A stretch of 14,461 nt of DNA, from the NCBI GenBank assembly GCA_003022685.1, contig PXSV01000104.1, positions 7,330 through 21,790 on the forward strand, read 5' to 3'. How positions within the stretch are numbered: the stretch's first letter is position 1; each line of letters starts with the position of its first letter. Made by a program: the position numbers and the translations under genes. The DNA comes from Halobacteriales archaeon SW_9_67_24. GTDB taxonomy: Archaea > Halobacteriota > Halobacteria > Halobacteriales > Halococcaceae. Shown here in pieces: positions 13,877 to 14,461 of this stretch. The notes beneath the pieces were generated by a model. It searched no databases, was not told where the DNA came from, and was given only the letters and a program-made list of their open reading frames with translations.

Positions 13877-13951
13877 AGCGGGATAGGATAGCCAGGAGAT
13901 TCCGGCGGGCTCATAACCCGCAGACCGGTAGTTCAAATCTACCTCCCGCTA
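13877..13951 (+). tRNA. Initiator tRNA-Met (CAT)
   Basis: A complete 75-nt cloverleaf can be drawn. The acceptor stem AGCGGGA (13877-13883) pairs perfectly with TCCCGCT (13944-13950). The anticodon stem is GCGGG/CCCGC around loop CTCATAA, with anticodon CAT at 13912-13914. The T-stem is GGTAG/CTACC around loop TTCAAAT, with the discriminator A at 13951. The A1-U72 end pair and the three G-C pairs next to the anticodon loop are marks of archaeal initiator tRNA. It closely resembles the haloarchaeal initiator as I remember it. CCA is not encoded. A run of four T residues follows at 13953-13956 and could end transcription. Confidence 0.95.
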
Positions 13952-14013
13952 CTTTTCGACGAAACAACCACGAGGAGCGTAGCGACGAGTGCGTTTCATC
14001 GAAAATACGACGA

Positions 14014-14071
14014 GTAGATCTGAACGAGAGAGTGCTGAGCGACGCGAGGGACTCGCGTAGTTCAAATCTAC
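14014..14071 (+). repeat. Inverted repeat pairing with the second tRNA 3' copy
   Basis: GTAGATCTGAAC at 14014-14025 is the reverse complement of GTTCAAATCTAC at 14060-14071 with one mismatch. Between the arms a smaller perfect hairpin, GCGAG-GGA-CTCGC, lies at 14044-14056, directly before the second tRNA-like copy. If transcribed, this would fold strongly. Confidence 0.6.
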
Positions 14072-14085
14072 CTCCCGCTATCGAA

Positions 14086-14140
14086 GCCGAACGCAACTTT
14101 CTGCGAGGCGTTTCATCGCCGAGCAACGCCTGCGTTCGGC
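14086..14140 (+). repeat. Nested hairpin in the second spacer
   Basis: GCCGAACGCA at 14086-14095 pairs perfectly with TGCGTTCGGC at 14131-14140. Inside it AGGCGTT (14106-14112) pairs with AACGCCT (14125-14131), overlapping the outer arm by one base. Loop sequences include the shared TTTCATCG word. Confidence 0.6.
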
Positions 14141-14152
14141 GAGATGCACGGA

Positions 14153-14213
14153 GTAGATTTGAGGTAGGGAACGAGGGAGCGTAGTGACTGAAGTTCACGT
14201 AGTTCAAATCCAC
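14153..14213 (+). repeat. Inverted repeat pairing with the third tRNA 3' copy
   Basis: GTAGATTTGA at 14153-14162 pairs with TCAAATCCAC at 14204-14213, allowing one wobble. It repeats the layout of the previous unit: an inverted partial copy of the T-arm, then a GAGCGTAG word, then the direct copy. Confidence 0.5.
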
Positions 14214-14222
14214 CTCCCGATA

Positions 14223-14393
14223 CCTTTCACGAATCCGACTCACGAGCGGGGAACGAGTTGCTGGCCTATCACTCATGCGTTCGTACTCAACGGGGACTGG
14301 AGAGTACGACCGACACCGATTGACCAGGCCAGCGTCCGAAAGTCCATCTAAAATCCCGATCGTCGTCCATCGCCGAGAACGGCAGTCCGTTGC
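14223..14393. other. Intergenic DNA with no recognised feature
   Basis: Between the last tRNA-like repeat and the partial gene at the window end I see no open frame with coding character, no further tRNA-like copy and no clear promoter. Confidence 0.5.
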
Positions 14394-14461
14394 TCAGGAG
14401 AACAGCGCGGCGGCGGCGTCGACGGCCGGGTCGGTGACGAACCCGAACGCAGGGATCAGCA
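14394..14461 (-). CDS. C-terminal end of an unidentified protein
   Basis: The minus strand has a stop codon at 14396-14394. The frame upstream is open to the window edge and encodes 21 residues, LIPAFGFVTDPAVDAAAALF and a final Ser. Its GC-rich third positions look coding. The hydrophobic, alanine-rich tail could belong to a membrane protein, but it is too short to name. Confidence 0.45.
   Translation of the reverse strand, partial: LIPAFGFVTDPAVDAAAALFS

Larger units (their letters stand above)
13928..14222 (+). repeat. Three spaced copies of the initiator tRNA 3' end
   Basis: The last 24 nt of the tRNA (GTAGTTCAAATC through CCCGCTA, 13928-13951) recur exactly at 14057-14080. They recur with two changes at 14199-14222 (a C for T in the T-stem and an A for C near the end). 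Copy starts are 129 and 142 nt apart. The similarity may reach a little into the 3' flank: CTTTTCGACGAA follows copy 1 and CCTTTCACGAA follows copy 3. The spacers share GCGTTTCATCG (13991 and 14108) and GAGTAGATYTGA (14012 and 14151). The extra copies lack a D-arm and anticodon arm, so they are not tRNA genes. They could be attachment-site remnants of elements that used this tRNA, or tandem duplications. Confidence 0.8.

Noticed and set aside
13928..14222. CRISPR array
   Set aside because: There are only three direct copies with intervals over 100 nt that themselves share sequence. The repeat is the tRNA 3' end, and no cas gene is present.
13911..14276. 121-codon minus-strand open frame over the tRNA array
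   Set aside because: It runs antisense through the tRNA and its repeated copies. The repeated FELxxS-like peptides come from the repeat and not from coding selection.

Overview
The window looks like chromosomal DNA of a halophilic archaeon (Halobacteria). The evidence is high GC, strongly acidic proteins, Tat-type lipoprotein signals (RRxFLG or RRR followed by AGC), a transcription factor E gene beside DUF2110 and DUF5803 genes, a DUF2298 'YYY' membrane protein, and an archaeal initiator tRNA-Met. Most genes have a TATA-like element centred about 26 nt before the start codon, the pattern expected for leaderless haloarchaeal transcripts. I used that spacing to choose several starts.

Layout. 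1-617 (minus) is the N-terminal part of an acyl-CoA dehydrogenase. 764-1969 (minus) is an MFS transporter in visibly lower-GC DNA. It is divergent from a serine O-acetyltransferase (2144-2710), with two perfect inverted repeats between them. On the minus strand follow a Gly/Met-rich low-complexity protein (2841-3332), a DUF2797 protein (3384-4118) and a Tat lipoprotein with a lamin-tail-like domain (4255-5004). The last is divergent from a small BsuPI-domain protein (5125-5457). A UDP-glucose 4-epimerase-like SDR (5480-6409, minus) is divergent from a DsbA-like Tat lipoprotein (6518-7213), which leads directly into the tRNA C56 2'-O-methyltransferase gene (7221-7757). The tfe, DUF2110 and DUF5803 genes (7819-9763) overlap start-to-stop and form an operon.

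A 354-nt gene-free stretch (9764-10117) is packed with short GC-rich palindromes, several with a GAA loop. Then come a 769-residue DUF2298 membrane protein (10118-12427, minus) and, divergently, a GT2 glycosyltransferase overlapping a GtrA-family protein (12555-13834). These three suggest lipid-linked sugar or cell-surface glycan metabolism.

The window closes with initiator tRNA-Met (13877-13951). It is followed by two further copies of its last 24 nt (T-arm plus 3' acceptor strand) spaced 129 and 142 nt apart, each preceded by an inverted partial copy. This decaying tRNA-3'-end array is the most unusual structure here. A minus-strand gene fragment (14394-14461) ends the window.
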